Assembly (NCBI RefSeq): GCF_024734665.1
Contig: NZ_CP102931.1
Span: 4,400,001-4,464,000, forward strand
DNA from: Variovorax paradoxus
GTDB lineage: Bacteria; Pseudomonadota; Gammaproteobacteria; Burkholderiales; Burkholderiaceae_C
Direction: 5' to 3'
DNA: 64,000 bases
Shown: piece by piece, positions 44,218-53,755 of the stretch
Position numbering within the stretch: position 1 is the stretch's first letter
Layout: the number at the start of each line of letters is the position of its first letter
Position numbers and translations under genes: made by a program
The notes under the pieces: model-generated
What the model saw: only the letters and a program-made list of their open reading frames with translations
What the model was told of the DNA's origin: nothing
The model's database searches: none

Positions 44218-45098
44218 TTCGGTCGCGTCCATTTCCAGATGTAGGTGAACGCCACTGTCGACGCGACCATCATCAGCACCGCCATGCTCGACGCGTACGA
44301 GATGCGCCCGGACTCGATGAAGCCCTGCGAGAAGGCGTACATATCCAGTGTCTCGGTCGAGATTCCCGGGCCGCCGCGCGTCATCACGTAGATCAGGTCG
44401 AAGGCGCGCAACGACTCGACCATCTTCACGAACGTCAAGCTGATGAGCGGCGCCTTCAGCATCGGCAGCGCGACATACGCGTAGACCTCCCAGGTCTTCG
44501 CATGGTCCATGCGCGCGGCCTCGAAGGGCTGTGGCGGCAGCGTCTCGAGCAGCTTCAGCACGATGACTGCGAAGAACAGCCCCCACTGCCACACGTCCAC
44601 GAAAGCCACCGTCATCAGCGCCGTGAGCGGGCTGGCCAGCAGATCCAGCGGCTCGCCGGTGATCGCCTTGTACGGATACGTCAGCAACCCGAACAGCGGA
44701 TGAAAGGCGAACTTCCACACAAAGGCGGCCGACACGCGCGGCAGCAGCACGGGCACGATGAACAGCATCGACAACACGTTGCGCCAGCGCGCGGTGGCGC
44801 ACTGGAACAGCAACACACCCAGCAGCACCGCGAGCCCCATGGTCGCGCTGACGGTCAGCACCTCCCACACCAGCGACACCCGCACGGAGTTGAGAAAGCG
44901 CCGGTCGGAAAACAGCTGGATGTAGTTCGACAACCAGACCCAGCTCGAATCGGCCTGGCCCAGTTCGCGGTCTTGCAGCGAGATGCCGATCGCGAACAGC
45001 GTCGGCACCAGCGCCAGCACCGCGAGCACCAGCAGGCCCGGCCCGATGAAGACGACCGGCAGTCTTGTCTTTTTTCTTTTCTCCCTGGTGGCCATCAC
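44214..45098 (-). CDS. Polyol ABC transporter permease (MalF type)
   Basis: 294-residue inner-membrane permease with six helices and the EAA loop FEAARMDHAKTWEVYAYVALP. It begins KRKKTRLPVVFIGPGLLVLAV. The start is GTG 45098 or the adjacent ATG 45095, one or four bases after the binding-protein stop codon. The position in the operon and resemblance to SmoF/MtlF-type permeases indicate sugar alcohol uptake. Confidence 0.92.
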   Translation of the reverse strand: MMATREKRKKTRLPVVFIGPGLLVLAVLALVPTLFAIGISLQDRELGQADSSWVWLSNYIQLFSDRRFLNSVRVSLVWEVLTVSATMGLAVLLGVLLFQCATARWRNVLSMLFIVPVLLPRVSAAFVWKFAFHPLFGLLTYPYKAITGEPLDLLASPLTALMTVAFVDVWQWGLFFAVIVLKLLETLPPQPFEAARMDHAKTWEVYAYVALPMLKAPLISLTFVKMVESLRAFDLIYVMTRGGPGISTETLDMYAFSQGFIESGRISYASSMAVLMMVASTVAFTYIWKWTRPK

Positions 45099-45099
45099 A

Positions 45100-46380
45100 T
45101 TACTTCTTGCGCCGTGCGATCAGCTGCTTTGCGTAGGCGTCGAGCTCATCGAGGCCGGCCTTGATGTCGGTGCGCGAGCCGGTGATCAGCTCTTCGAGAA
45201 TGATCCCCCAGCGGTCGCCGAGGTCGGGCCAGGCGGCGTCCTGCCAGAAGTTCACGGCCGTGAGCTTGCCTGTGTCGGCCAGCGCCTTGCCGAGGTCGGC
45301 GCCGTAGCGTTTCGCAAACTCGGGGCTGCCCAGCACGCTGGTGCGGTTGAGTTCGCCGAACTGGCCTTCGGCGAGGCGGCGCTGCTCCTGCTTCTTCGAG
45401 GTGGCCCAGGCGACGAACAGGCCCGCGCACTTCTTCGCCTCCTCGGTCTTGTTGGCCTTGGCACCGATGGCCAGCCCGTGGCCGTAGCCGCCGCCGGTCA
45501 GCGGCGTGGGCGGCGGCAGGTAGGCGACCTTGCCGATCACGGTCGACATCTTCGGGTCGAGCGCATTGCCCGCCAGCGGGGTCGACTCGATCAGCATCGC
45601 CACCTTGCCCGCGAGGAAGGCGCCGGTGGCTTCGTCCCAGCCGCCGGTCTTGGTGCCGGGCGCGGAGTACTTGAACAGGTCGAGGTAGGTCTGCGTGGCC
45701 TTCACCGCGGCGGGCGAATCGAACACGGGCTTGTCGCCATCGAACCACTGGCCGCCGTAGCCGCGGAAGAACGGCATCCAGCGCCACACGTTGGCACCCG
45801 AACCGCGCTGGCCACGCAGGGCCACGCCGTAGATGCCGTGGGCCGGGTCGTTGAGCTTCTTCGCGGCTTCGGCGAATTCCTCAAGCGTTGTGGGCGGCTT
45901 GATGCCGGCCTTCTCGAGCAGGTCCTTGCGATAGACCAGCAAGTCGCCGCCACCGGTGAGCGGCGCGAACCAGGCCTGGCCGTCGAAAGTGGCGACCTTC
46001 TGGCGGCCGGGGTCGAAGTCGGCGTAGTCGTAGTCGGCGGGGTAGTACTTGGCCAGCGGCACGATCCACTTCGACTGGGCGAACAGCGGCACGTTGGCCT
46101 CGTCGACGTAGTACACGTTGTACTTGCCGACGGTCGAGGCGTCGGCGCGGGTCTTGGTGCGGCGGTCGTTCTCGTTGAGGTTGTCGATGTTGAACGACGC
46201 GCCGCTCAGGGCCTTGAACTCGTCCTTGTACTTTTCCAGCAGGGTCAGCCCGTCGCGCGGCTGGGACAGCACGCGCACATCGTCCTTGCAGGCCTGCTGC
46301 GCCTGCGCATGGCCCGCCGCGGCCAATGCCGCCAGCAACAGCGTGCCGGCCGCAATGCGGCGAGTGGTTCGGTTCGTCAT
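45100..46380 (-). CDS. Polyol ABC transporter substrate-binding protein
   Basis: 426-residue exported binding protein of the CUT1 sugar family. Signal peptide MTNRTTRRIAAGTLLLAAL, cleavage likely near GHAQAQ. The mature region has PLTGGGDLLVYRKDLLEKAG and the binding-cleft tryptophans typical of sorbitol/mannitol binding proteins. ATG 46380 has AGGAGA upstream. It is the first gene of the operon with two permeases, ATPase and dehydrogenase; the 234-base gap upstream divides it from the divergent hydrolase gene and probably carries both promoters, though I could not identify them. Confidence 0.9.
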   Translation of the reverse strand: MTNRTTRRIAAGTLLLAALAAAGHAQAQQACKDDVRVLSQPRDGLTLLEKYKDEFKALSGASFNIDNLNENDRRTKTRADASTVGKYNVYYVDEANVPLFAQSKWIVPLAKYYPADYDYADFDPGRQKVATFDGQAWFAPLTGGGDLLVYRKDLLEKAGIKPPTTLEEFAEAAKKLNDPAHGIYGVALRGQRGSGANVWRWMPFFRGYGGQWFDGDKPVFDSPAAVKATQTYLDLFKYSAPGTKTGGWDEATGAFLAGKVAMLIESTPLAGNALDPKMSTVIGKVAYLPPPTPLTGGGYGHGLAIGAKANKTEEAKKCAGLFVAWATSKKQEQRRLAEGQFGELNRTSVLGSPEFAKRYGADLGKALADTGKLTAVNFWQDAAWPDLGDRWGIILEELITGSRTDIKAGLDELDAYAKQLIARRKK

Positions 46381-46614
46381 CGTTCGTCTCCTGGTCTTGT
46401 TTGTGAAGGGCTTGCGAGAGGGACGAAGCGTATTCAGCCGCGGCCCGGCGCCGCGTACACGCGCGCCGGTGGACTGGTACTTCGATGACCAGCGGGCTTG
46501 GGGTTTTGCCGGGGGTGGCGCGCGAATTCGCCAATCAGTTGCAATGTAAAACCAGATCGATAGAATCCGCGTGGTTTTGTTTTGAAACCAAGAACGCCAT
46601 TTCTGGAATCCACC

Positions 46615-47478
46615 ATGACCCACTACCGCACCGCCACCGTCGACGGCCTGAACATCTTCTACCGCGAGGCGGGAGACCCGGCGCTGCCAACCCTGCTCCT
46701 GCTGCACGGCTTTCCAGCCTCCTCCTTCATGTACCGGGAGCTGATCGAACGGCTGGCCCATCGCTTCCACGTCATTGCGCCGGACTACCCCGGCTTCGGG
46801 CACAGCGACGCACCATCGGTCGTCGAGTTCAGCTACACCTTCGACCACCTCGCCGACATCGTCGAGAAATTCACCGACCAACTCGGCCTGAAGCGCTACG
46901 GCCTCTACATGCAGGATTTCGGCGGCCCGGTGGGATTCCGGCTGGCCAGCCGCCACCCTGAAAAAGTGAGCTTCCTGGTCGTGCAGAACGCCAACGCCTA
47001 CGAAGAGGGATTGCCGGACGACTTCTGGGGCCTGGCCCGCGAGCTGTGGAGGGACCCCTCGCCGGTCAACTACGCCAGGATCCGCGAAGCCGCCATGTCG
47101 GACGCAGCCCTGGAATGGAACTACACCCACGGCGTGAAAGACCCGGCGCGCATCAACCCGGACAACTGGCTGCTGCAACGCGCCCTGCTGGCCCGCCCCG
47201 GCAACAAGGACGCGATGGCGGCCCTGCTGCACGACTACGGCCGCAACCTCTCGCACTACCCGGCCTGGCAGGCCTACTTTCGCCAGCACCAGCCGCCGAC
47301 GCTGGTCGTGTGGGGTGCCAACGACGTGATCTTTCCGCCGTCGGGCGCGTATCCCTACCAGCGCGATCTCCGGCAGATCGATTTCAAGCTGCTCGACACC
47401 GGCCATTTCGCGCTCGAAGAACTGGGCGAAACGATCGCCGCGCACATCGAGCGCTTCCACGACGCCCTGCGTGCCTGA
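46615..47478 (+). CDS. Alpha/beta hydrolase (haloalkane dehalogenase/epoxide hydrolase type)
   Basis: 287-residue cytoplasmic hydrolase. The nucleophile elbow is LYMQDFGGPVGFRL, i.e. Asp in place of Ser, as in haloalkane dehalogenases and epoxide hydrolases. The oxyanion region is LLLHGFPASSFMYR, the acid is in VVWGANDVIFPP, and the catalytic His is in LDTGHFALEELG. Start at ATG 46615. It is 15 bases before the MFS gene, so an operon is probable. Substrate unknown. Confidence 0.87.
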   Translation: MTHYRTATVDGLNIFYREAGDPALPTLLLLHGFPASSFMYRELIERLAHRFHVIAPDYPGFGHSDAPSVVEFSYTFDHLADIVEKFTDQLGLKRYGLYMQDFGGPVGFRLASRHPEKVSFLVVQNANAYEEGLPDDFWGLARELWRDPSPVNYARIREAAMSDAALEWNYTHGVKDPARINPDNWLLQRALLARPGNKDAMAALLHDYGRNLSHYPAWQAYFRQHQPPTLVVWGANDVIFPPSGAYPYQRDLRQIDFKLLDTGHFALEELGETIAAHIERFHDALRA

Positions 47479-47493
47479 CGGCAGAGCATCGCC

Positions 47494-48729
47494 ATGCAAT
47501 TGAACATCGATGCAGCCGCGGCCCGTGAGGCGCAGGCACGGCCCACCGCGCCGCCGATAACGGCCGCGATGGCGCTGCTGTTCGCGGTCGCCTGCGGGCT
47601 GGCCGTGGCCAACGTCTACTACGCCCAGCCGCTGCTGGACACGCTGGCGGCCACCTTCGGCATCCGCCCCGCCACGGTCGGCATCGTGATCACCATCACC
47701 CAGGTCGGCTACGGCCTGGGGCTGCTGCTGGTCGTTCCTCTGGGCGACCTGATCGACCGGCGGCAGCTGATCGTGGGGCAATCGCTGCTGTCGGTGGTCG
47801 CACTGCTCTGCGTCGCGCTGGCGCCCAGCGCGGCGATCCTGCTGCCGGCGATGGCCGCCGTGGGCCTGCTGGCCGTCGTGACGCAGGTGCTGGTCGCCTA
47901 CGCCGCACTCATGGCCCCGCCAGGCGAGCGCGGCCGCGTGGTCGGCATCGTCACCAGCGGCATCATCATCGGCATCCTGCTGGCGCGGGCGGTGTCGGGC
48001 ACGTTGTCCGATCTTGTCGGCTGGCGCTCGGTGTACCTGGTGTCCGCCGCGGCCACGCTGGTCGTCTCCGGCCTGTTGTGGAAGGCGCTTCCCCGGCGCG
48101 CGCCACCCCCGGTGCGCATTTCATACCTGCAGCTGATTCGATCGGTCTTCACGCTCTTCGCCGAGGAGCCCGTGCTGCGCATCCGTGCGGTGCTCGCCAT
48201 GCTGATCTTCATGGCCATCACGATGCTGCTGACGCCGATGGTGCTGCCGCTCACGGCGGCGCCGTTCTCGCTGTCTCACACGCAGGTGGGCCTGTTCGGC
48301 CTGGCGGGCGCGGCCGGCGCCATGGGCGCTGCACGCGCGGGTCGACAGGCAGACCGGGGTCGCGCTCAGCGCACTACCGGCATCGGGCTGTCGGTGATGC
48401 TGCTGTCGTGGGCGCTCATCGCCATGCTGCCGTGGTCTATCTGGGCGATGGTGGTCGGCGTGGTCACGATCGACTTCGGCCTGCAGTCGGTGCATGTCGC
48501 CAACCAGAGCCTGATCTACCGCGTGCGCCCGGAAGCCCAGAGCCGCCTGACAGCCGGCTACATGATTTTCTATTCCATCGGCTCCGCCACTGGATCGATC
48601 GCCTCGACGATGCTGTACGCACACGGTGGCTGGAACAGCGTCTGCCTGGCCGGGGCAATCACCAGCGGCCTGGCACTGGCGTTCTGGGCCATGACGCGGC
48701 ACCTGACGCCGCAGGATGCCAGCCCCTGA
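47494..48729 (+). CDS. MFS transporter (drug efflux type)
   Basis: 411-residue inner-membrane protein with about 12 helices. The opening VACGLAVANVYYAQPLLDTLA and the helix 2-3 loop PLGDLIDRRQLIVGQ (motif A) are typical of the YnfM/YgaY-like MFS group of putative exporters. It is downstream of the Asp-type hydrolase and convergent with an AraC regulator gene. The substrate is unknown. Confidence 0.88.
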   Translation: MQLNIDAAAAREAQARPTAPPITAAMALLFAVACGLAVANVYYAQPLLDTLAATFGIRPATVGIVITITQVGYGLGLLLVVPLGDLIDRRQLIVGQSLLSVVALLCVALAPSAAILLPAMAAVGLLAVVTQVLVAYAALMAPPGERGRVVGIVTSGIIIGILLARAVSGTLSDLVGWRSVYLVSAAATLVVSGLLWKALPRRAPPPVRISYLQLIRSVFTLFAEEPVLRIRAVLAMLIFMAITMLLTPMVLPLTAAPFSLSHTQVGLFGLAGAAGAMGAARAGRQADRGRAQRTTGIGLSVMLLSWALIAMLPWSIWAMVVGVVTIDFGLQSVHVANQSLIYRVRPEAQSRLTAGYMIFYSIGSATGSIASTMLYAHGGWNSVCLAGAITSGLALAFWAMTRHLTPQDASP

Positions 48730-48738
48730 GAGGCACGC

Positions 48739-49686
48739 TCAGGCCGTGGTGGCGAGCGGCGTGTTCTGCGCGGTGCGCAGGCCGAAGCGGTCCTGCGCCT
48801 GCTGACGGTAGGCCGAGGGGGTCATACCCTTGAGCTGCAGGAAGCGCCGGTTGAAGTTCGCGAGGTTGGCGAAGCCCACCTCGTAGCAGATGTCGCTCAC
48901 CAGCCGGTCGGAGGTCTGCAGCATCTCGCAGGCCTTGGCGATGCGCAGCCGCGTCACGAAGTCGGTGAAGGTGGCGCCCATGTGCTTGTGGAAGTAGCGC
49001 GAGAAGCTGCTTTCGGCCATGTTGGCAACGGCGCACACGGCCGGCAGCGACAGCTCTTCGGTCAGGTGCTGGTCGAGGTAGTCGAGCACGCGGCGCATGC
49101 GGGTGTTGGCGCTCGGGTCTTCGCCGGCCGGGTCGGCGGTGCTCGAAATCTGGCGCCAGTCGGGCCAGCGGGCCAGCTCGTGCAGCAGGCCGATGAACTC
49201 CGCCAGCCGGGCCATGCCCTCCTGCGCCTGCACGCGCAGGAAGCGTTCGTGCACCAGCGCATGGATGCCGAAGAACTCGATGCCCAGCTTCGCGCGGTCG
49301 AGCATCGGCAGCACCGCCTTCAGCTCGGGGAACAGGTCGGTGCCCTTGCGCAGCGGCTCGTCGCGGAAGTGGATGACCATGCTGCGCTCGGCAATGCCCT
49401 CGGGCGGCACGTCGTGCGAAATCCAGGTGTGGGGCAGCCGGGCGCCCACCAGAGCCACGTAGCCGGGCTCGAAGCGGCCGATGTGGTCGCCCACGAAGGC
49501 GTCACCGCTGCTGCGATTGATGCACTGCAGCTCGTATTCGTCGTGGTAGTGCCAGCAGTCGAAGGGCCAGGGCACGCCGTGCTGCAGGCAGCGCACCGAG
49601 CTGCCGCCCGCCGGCTCGAAGCCGAGCCTCGGGTCGCGCAGCAGTTCGTGCTCGAGTTCCGGCTTGCGCGCTGCGTTGTGTCTCAT
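48739..49686 (-). CDS. AraC family transcriptional regulator
   Basis: 315-residue regulator. The N-terminal cupin-like effector domain includes FDCWHYHDEYELQCI, and the C-terminal AraC domain has both helix-turn-helix motifs (LPAVCAVANMAESSFSRYFHKHMG and VSDICYEVGFANLANFNRRF followed by KGMTPSAYRQQ). The N-terminal segment resembles regulators of sugar and polyol operons, so control of the nearby polyol transport operon is possible but unproven, since the two are 2.3 kb apart. Convergent with the MFS gene. Confidence 0.92.
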   Translation of the reverse strand: MRHNAARKPELEHELLRDPRLGFEPAGGSSVRCLQHGVPWPFDCWHYHDEYELQCINRSSGDAFVGDHIGRFEPGYVALVGARLPHTWISHDVPPEGIAERSMVIHFRDEPLRKGTDLFPELKAVLPMLDRAKLGIEFFGIHALVHERFLRVQAQEGMARLAEFIGLLHELARWPDWRQISSTADPAGEDPSANTRMRRVLDYLDQHLTEELSLPAVCAVANMAESSFSRYFHKHMGATFTDFVTRLRIAKACEMLQTSDRLVSDICYEVGFANLANFNRRFLQLKGMTPSAYRQQAQDRFGLRTAQNTPLATTA

Positions 49687-49725
49687 GGTTCTGTGAGCCT
49701 TCGCGCGGTAGCCGGCGGTGCTTTC

Positions 49726-51096
49726 TCAGCTGCCGGCGATCTTCATCCGGTTCACCAGGACCGATCCCGTGGTCTTGGCACCGAAGGTATAGGCATCGGC
49801 CCCGATGGCCTCGATGCCCATGAGCATGTCTTTCAGGTTGCCGGCGATGGTGATCTCCTGCACCGGGAAGGCGATCTTGCCCTTCTCGACCCAGAAGCCG
49901 CTGGCGCCGCGCGAGTAGTCGCCGGTCACGTAGTTCACGCCCTGGCCCATCAGCTCGATCACGAACAGGCCGGTGCCCAGCTTGGCGAGCATGGCGTCGA
50001 GGTCGTCGGTGTGCTTGGTGAGGCGCGAACTCAGCGTCAGGTTATGCGAGCCGCCGGCGTTGCCGGTGGTCTTCATGCCCAGCTTGCGGGCCGAGTAGGT
50101 CGAGAGAAAGTAGCCTTCGAGGCGGCCGGCATCGACCACCTTGCGCGCCCGGGTGGTCACGCCTTCGTCGTCGAAGGGCGAGCTGCCCTTGCCGCGCAGC
50201 ACGTGCGGGTCTTCGGCCACGTTGACATGCTTTGGCAGCACCGGCTTGCCCAGCGAATCGAGCAGGAAGCTGCTCTTGCGGTACAGCGACCCGCCGCTTA
50301 CCGCCTGCACCAGCCCACCCAGCAGGCCCACGGCCAGCGGCGACTCGAACAGCACCGGGCATTCGGTGGTCTTGATCTTGCGCGACTTCAGGCGGCTGAG
50401 CGCCCGTTCGGCGGCATAGCGGCCCACGGCCTGCGGGCTGGCCAGTTCGTCGGCCGAGCGCATGGAGCTGTACCAGGCGTCGCGCTGCATGTCGTCGCCC
50501 TTGCCGGCGATGGGTGCCACCGAAATGGAGTGCCGCGAGCTGGCGTAGCCGCCACGAAAGCCGTGCGTGTGGGCGCTGAAGAAGTGGCTCTGCTGGGCCG
50601 AGACGCCCGCGCCCTCGCTGTTGGTGATGCGCTTGTCGGTCGTCAGGGCCGCTTCTTCGCACTCCAGCGCCAGCTTGGCGGCCTGTTCGCTCGTCACATC
50701 CCAGGGGTGGAACAGGTCGAGTTCGGGGTGCACCTTGGCGATGTCTTCTTCGTCTGGCAGGCCGCTGACGGGGTCTTCGGCAGTGAAGCGGGCGATGTCG
50801 TAGGCAGCCTGCACGGTCTGCTTGATGGCCCCTTCGGAGAAGTCGGAGGTGCTGGCATTGCCGCGGCGGTGGCCCACGTAGACCGTGATGCCCAGCGACT
50901 TGTCGCGGTTGCGCTCGACGTTTTCCAGCTCGCCCTTGCGCACCGACACGCTCAGGCCGCAGCCCTCGGAGGCTTCGGCCCCGGCGTCGGTGGCACCGAG
51001 CTTCTTGGCGTGCGCCAAGGCGGTGTCGACCAGGTTTTCGAAGAAGGAGCGGCTGTAGGCGAAGCCGGAATCGGCGCGCGAGGAGGATGTCGTCAT
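49726..51096 (-). CDS. pmbA: Metalloprotease PmbA (TldE)
   Basis: 456-residue subunit of the TldD/TldE (PmbA) protease, which in E. coli processes microcin B17 and degrades the CcdA antitoxin. It starts SYSRSFFENLVDTALAHAKK-like after a short polar N-terminus and shows SVRKGELENVERNRDKSLGI and DYSRGASGFWVEKGKIAFPV, the characteristic TldE regions. TldE itself lacks the HExxH motif of TldD, consistent here. Divergent from darP, with 95 bases between them. Confidence 0.95.
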   Translation of the reverse strand: MTTSSSRADSGFAYSRSFFENLVDTALAHAKKLGATDAGAEASEGCGLSVSVRKGELENVERNRDKSLGITVYVGHRRGNASTSDFSEGAIKQTVQAAYDIARFTAEDPVSGLPDEEDIAKVHPELDLFHPWDVTSEQAAKLALECEEAALTTDKRITNSEGAGVSAQQSHFFSAHTHGFRGGYASSRHSISVAPIAGKGDDMQRDAWYSSMRSADELASPQAVGRYAAERALSRLKSRKIKTTECPVLFESPLAVGLLGGLVQAVSGGSLYRKSSFLLDSLGKPVLPKHVNVAEDPHVLRGKGSSPFDDEGVTTRARKVVDAGRLEGYFLSTYSARKLGMKTTGNAGGSHNLTLSSRLTKHTDDLDAMLAKLGTGLFVIELMGQGVNYVTGDYSRGASGFWVEKGKIAFPVQEITIAGNLKDMLMGIEAIGADAYTFGAKTTGSVLVNRMKIAGS

Positions 51097-51191
51097 GTGG
51101 TGGCTATGATACTTGCGCCCCCTGTTTCACGTTTTCTCCCCAGCTTCCCACCGCGTTGCAACGCCGCACGGTGCGGCCCAGAATCCACTCC

Positions 51192-51848
51192 ATGTCCCGC
51201 AAACCCAAAAAAGGCTATTTCGTCCGTGGCCAGTTCGTTGCCGAAGGCAGCGAGCTTGACCTTGAGCTCAAGCGCGAGCTCAAGGGCACCGACGAAGCCA
51301 GCCGCACCGACCTCAAGCGCGAAAGCGACGAGCTGCAGAAGCTAGGCACCGAGTTGCTCACGCTGCGCGCCGGCCTGTTCGACGCGCTCCAGCTCGACGA
51401 AAAACTGGTCGACGCCATCGCCGAGGCCAAGCGCATCACCAATTTCGAGGGCAAGCGCCGCCAGATGCAGTTCATCGGCAAGCTCATGCGTAAGCTCGAG
51501 CCCGAAGTGCTGGAGGCCGTGAAGCAGGCCCTGTCCGAGCAAAGCGTCGCCCCGGCCGCCGAAACCGCCGCCCTGCACGAGGCCGAGCGCTGGCGCGACC
51601 GGCTGATTGCCGACGACGACGCCCTCGGCGGCTGGATAGAAACCCACCCCGCCACCGATTCCCAGCAGCTGCGCGCCCTGGTGCGCCAGGCCCGCAAGGA
51701 CATGAAGACCGGCCCGGCCGGCGAGGCGCCCCGCCAGGGCAAGGCCTACCGCGAGATCTTCCAGCTGGTGCGCGCGCAGCTCGCGGTGCACGGCGGAGCC
51801 GACCACGCAGCGGCCGCAGCCGCCCAAGACCGGGAAGAGGACGCATGA
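51192..51848 (+). CDS. darP: Ribosome biogenesis factor DarP (YjgA, DUF615)
   Basis: 218-residue cytoplasmic protein. YjgA/DarP binds pre-50S particles late in assembly. It has the conserved KKGYFVRGQFVAEGSELD N-terminus with a Lys-rich start and the central ITNFEGKRRQMQFIGKLMR motif. Divergent from pmbA, an arrangement conserved in many proteobacteria. Its stop overlaps the mog start (ATGA). ATG 51192 is chosen because it directly precedes the conserved region. Confidence 0.94.
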   Translation: MSRKPKKGYFVRGQFVAEGSELDLELKRELKGTDEASRTDLKRESDELQKLGTELLTLRAGLFDALQLDEKLVDAIAEAKRITNFEGKRRQMQFIGKLMRKLEPEVLEAVKQALSEQSVAPAAETAALHEAERWRDRLIADDDALGGWIETHPATDSQQLRALVRQARKDMKTGPAGEAPRQGKAYREIFQLVRAQLAVHGGADHAAAAAAQDREEDA

Positions 51849-52435
51849 GTTCGTTCGACCCGGTTCGCATCGGCATCGTCTCCATCAGCGACCGCGCCTC
51901 CAGCGGCACCTACGAAGACAAGGGCCTGCCCTCGCTGAAGGAATGGCTCGGCCGGGCGCTGAAGAACCCCATCGAATTCGAACCCCGGCTGATTCCCGAC
52001 GAGGCCGACCGCATCGGCGCCACGCTGATCGAACTGGTCGACGCCGGCTGCTCGCTGGTGCTGACCACCGGCGGCACAGGCCCCGCCCTGCGCGACGTGA
52101 CACCCGAGGCCACGCTGGCCGTGGCGCACAAGGAAATGCCCGGCTTCGGCGAGCAGATGCGCCAGATCAGCCTGCGCTTCGTGCCGACGGCGATCCTGTC
52201 GCGGCAGGTGGCGGTGATCCGCGACAAGAGCCTGATCATCAACCTGCCGGGCCAGCCGAAGTCGATTGCGGAAACGCTCGAAGGGCTGAAGGACACCGAG
52301 GGCGTGCAGGTCGTGCCGGGCATCTTCGCGGCGGTGCCCTATTGCATCGACCTGATCGGCGGGCCGTACCTCGAGACGGACGACACGGTCTGCAAGGCAT
52401 TCAGGCCCAAGTCGGCCATCCGTCCGCCGCGCTGA
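51845..52435 (+). CDS. mog: Molybdopterin adenylyltransferase (Mog)
   Basis: 196-residue enzyme that adenylates molybdopterin before molybdenum insertion; the product is needed by the nitrate reductase encoded at 25.5 kb. Conserved motifs: VSISDRASSGTYEDKG, LTTGGTGPALRDVTPEAT and NLPGQPKSIAETLE. The gene overlaps darP by four bases, indicating coupling. No other molybdenum cofactor genes are in the window. Confidence 0.95.
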   Translation: MSSFDPVRIGIVSISDRASSGTYEDKGLPSLKEWLGRALKNPIEFEPRLIPDEADRIGATLIELVDAGCSLVLTTGGTGPALRDVTPEATLAVAHKEMPGFGEQMRQISLRFVPTAILSRQVAVIRDKSLIINLPGQPKSIAETLEGLKDTEGVQVVPGIFAAVPYCIDLIGGPYLETDDTVCKAFRPKSAIRPPR

Positions 52436-52439
52436 GCGG

Positions 52440-52856
52440 CTACTTGACCAGCGTGAGCAACGGCACGCCCTTGTCCTTGACCATCGTCACGAGGAACTTC
52501 GCGGGCTTGGTGGCGCTGGCATTGCGGCCGACGGTGTGGATGTCAGCCGGGCCCTCGTAGAAAGTCTGGCCGGGGGTGAGCGTGACCTCCTTGCTGCCCT
52601 TCACGCCCATCACGATCGATCCCTCGAGCACGTACACAAAGGCGTGGGCGTCATGGCGGTGGACGGGATCGACTGAGCCTGGCGGAAAGTCGACAACGAA
52701 CGTGACTGCTTCCTTGCCGGGCATGTCCGCCAGGTCCTTCGTCATGAGCATGGTCACGGCGGCTTCAGGGGCCGCCATGGCGGGCGTCGCGGCGAACACG
52801 CCGAGTACGCCGAACACGAGGCCGAGGGAAATGCAGGTTTTCTGAAATCGGGTCAT
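52440..52856 (-). CDS. Exported cupin-domain protein
   Basis: 138-residue small protein with a signal peptide (MTRFQKTCISLGLVFGVLGV, cleavage near AMA-AP) and a single cupin domain: VDPVHRHDAHAFVYVLEGSI gives the first metal-binding motif with two His and a Glu, and PADIHTVGRNAS the second. The start at ATG 52856 puts the signal peptide at the N-terminus. It follows the NAD(P)-binding protein gene by 10 bases, so they are likely co-transcribed. Function unknown; possibly periplasmic. Confidence 0.87.
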   Translation of the reverse strand: MTRFQKTCISLGLVFGVLGVFAATPAMAAPEAAVTMLMTKDLADMPGKEAVTFVVDFPPGSVDPVHRHDAHAFVYVLEGSIVMGVKGSKEVTLTPGQTFYEGPADIHTVGRNASATKPAKFLVTMVKDKGVPLLTLVK

Positions 52857-52866
52857 GGGTTGCCTT

Positions 52867-53619
52867 TCAGGCCCGCGCACGCTGCGCAAGCCATTCCTCG
52901 AAGCGGATCGTCCCGAGGCGCGGGGCGTTGCCGGGTGTCAGCGAGCGGTCGTCGAGCTGCACGCCGAAGTAGCTCGCCCCGGCATCGGTGACGACTGGCC
53001 GCTTGTCGCCGGTCGCCGCGAACAGGCGCCGAACCAGCGCGTCGAGCGGCAATGCCTGCGGGCCCGCGATCTCGATCCGGCCTCGCGCGGGCGGCTCGGC
53101 CACCACGGTGGCGAGCGCGGCGGCAACGTCGTCCGCCGCCATCGGCTGTATCAGCGCGTTCGACAGCCGGACTTCGCCGCCCTGCACGCTTCCGTCGGCG
53201 ATGCCGGCCACGAATTCGAAGAACTGCGTGGCCTGCACGATGGTCCATGGCACGGGCGAGGCCTCGATCAGCTCTTCCTGGCGCTGCTTGGCGCGGAAAT
53301 AGCCACTCGCCAGCAGGCGGTCGGTGCCGACCACCGACAGCGCGATGTGATGCGCCACGCCGGCCTCAGCCTCGGCGGCGAGCAGGTTGCGCCCCGCGGT
53401 GTCGAAGAAGCGGAGCGCCGGCTCGTCCTCGAACGAGGGCGAATTCGCGACGTCGACGACCACATTGGCGCCCGCCAGCGCGGCTTTCAGGCCTTCGCCG
53501 GTGAGCGCGTTGACGCCAGTCGAGGGCGACGCGGCGTTGACCTCGTGGCCCGCATCGCGCAGGCGCGTGGCGAGCTTGGAGCCGATGAGGCCGGAGCCTC
53601 CGATGATGACGATCTTCAT
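52867..53619 (-). CDS. NAD(P)H-binding SDR-like protein (NmrA/atypical SDR)
   Basis: 250-residue atypical short-chain dehydrogenase. The nucleotide-binding motif IGGSGLIGSKLATRL begins at residue 7, and SVVGTDRLLASGYFRAKQ has the YxxxK-like part. It resembles NmrA-type redox sensors and LysR-regulated oxidoreductases. It is the first gene of a two-gene unit with the cupin protein. No specific reaction can be assigned. Confidence 0.88.
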   Translation of the reverse strand: MKIVIIGGSGLIGSKLATRLRDAGHEVNAASPSTGVNALTGEGLKAALAGANVVVDVANSPSFEDEPALRFFDTAGRNLLAAEAEAGVAHHIALSVVGTDRLLASGYFRAKQRQEELIEASPVPWTIVQATQFFEFVAGIADGSVQGGEVRLSNALIQPMAADDVAAALATVVAEPPARGRIEIAGPQALPLDALVRRLFAATGDKRPVVTDAGASYFGVQLDDRSLTPGNAPRLGTIRFEEWLAQRARA

Positions 53620-53651
53620 GGTTGATTCCTCGGTAAAGAGATTCGGGAGTC

Positions 53652-53708
53652 AAAAAGGAACGCCCCCCGTGGACGTCCATGCAGGCAAGACGTCCAGCGG
53701 GAGGCGTT
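53652..53708 (-). terminator. Rho-independent terminator of the czc-CDF operon
   Basis: Long near-perfect hairpin with arms 53659-53677 and 53689-53708 (one extra base and a single mismatch; the central part is GACGTC), followed on the minus strand by CCTTTTTG. It lies 48 bases after the CDF gene and ends the leftward efflux operon. Confidence 0.85.
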
Positions 53709-53755
53709 TGTGACACCGGGACCGAAAAATCCCCGGAGCCGACCGTTCCAGTCAG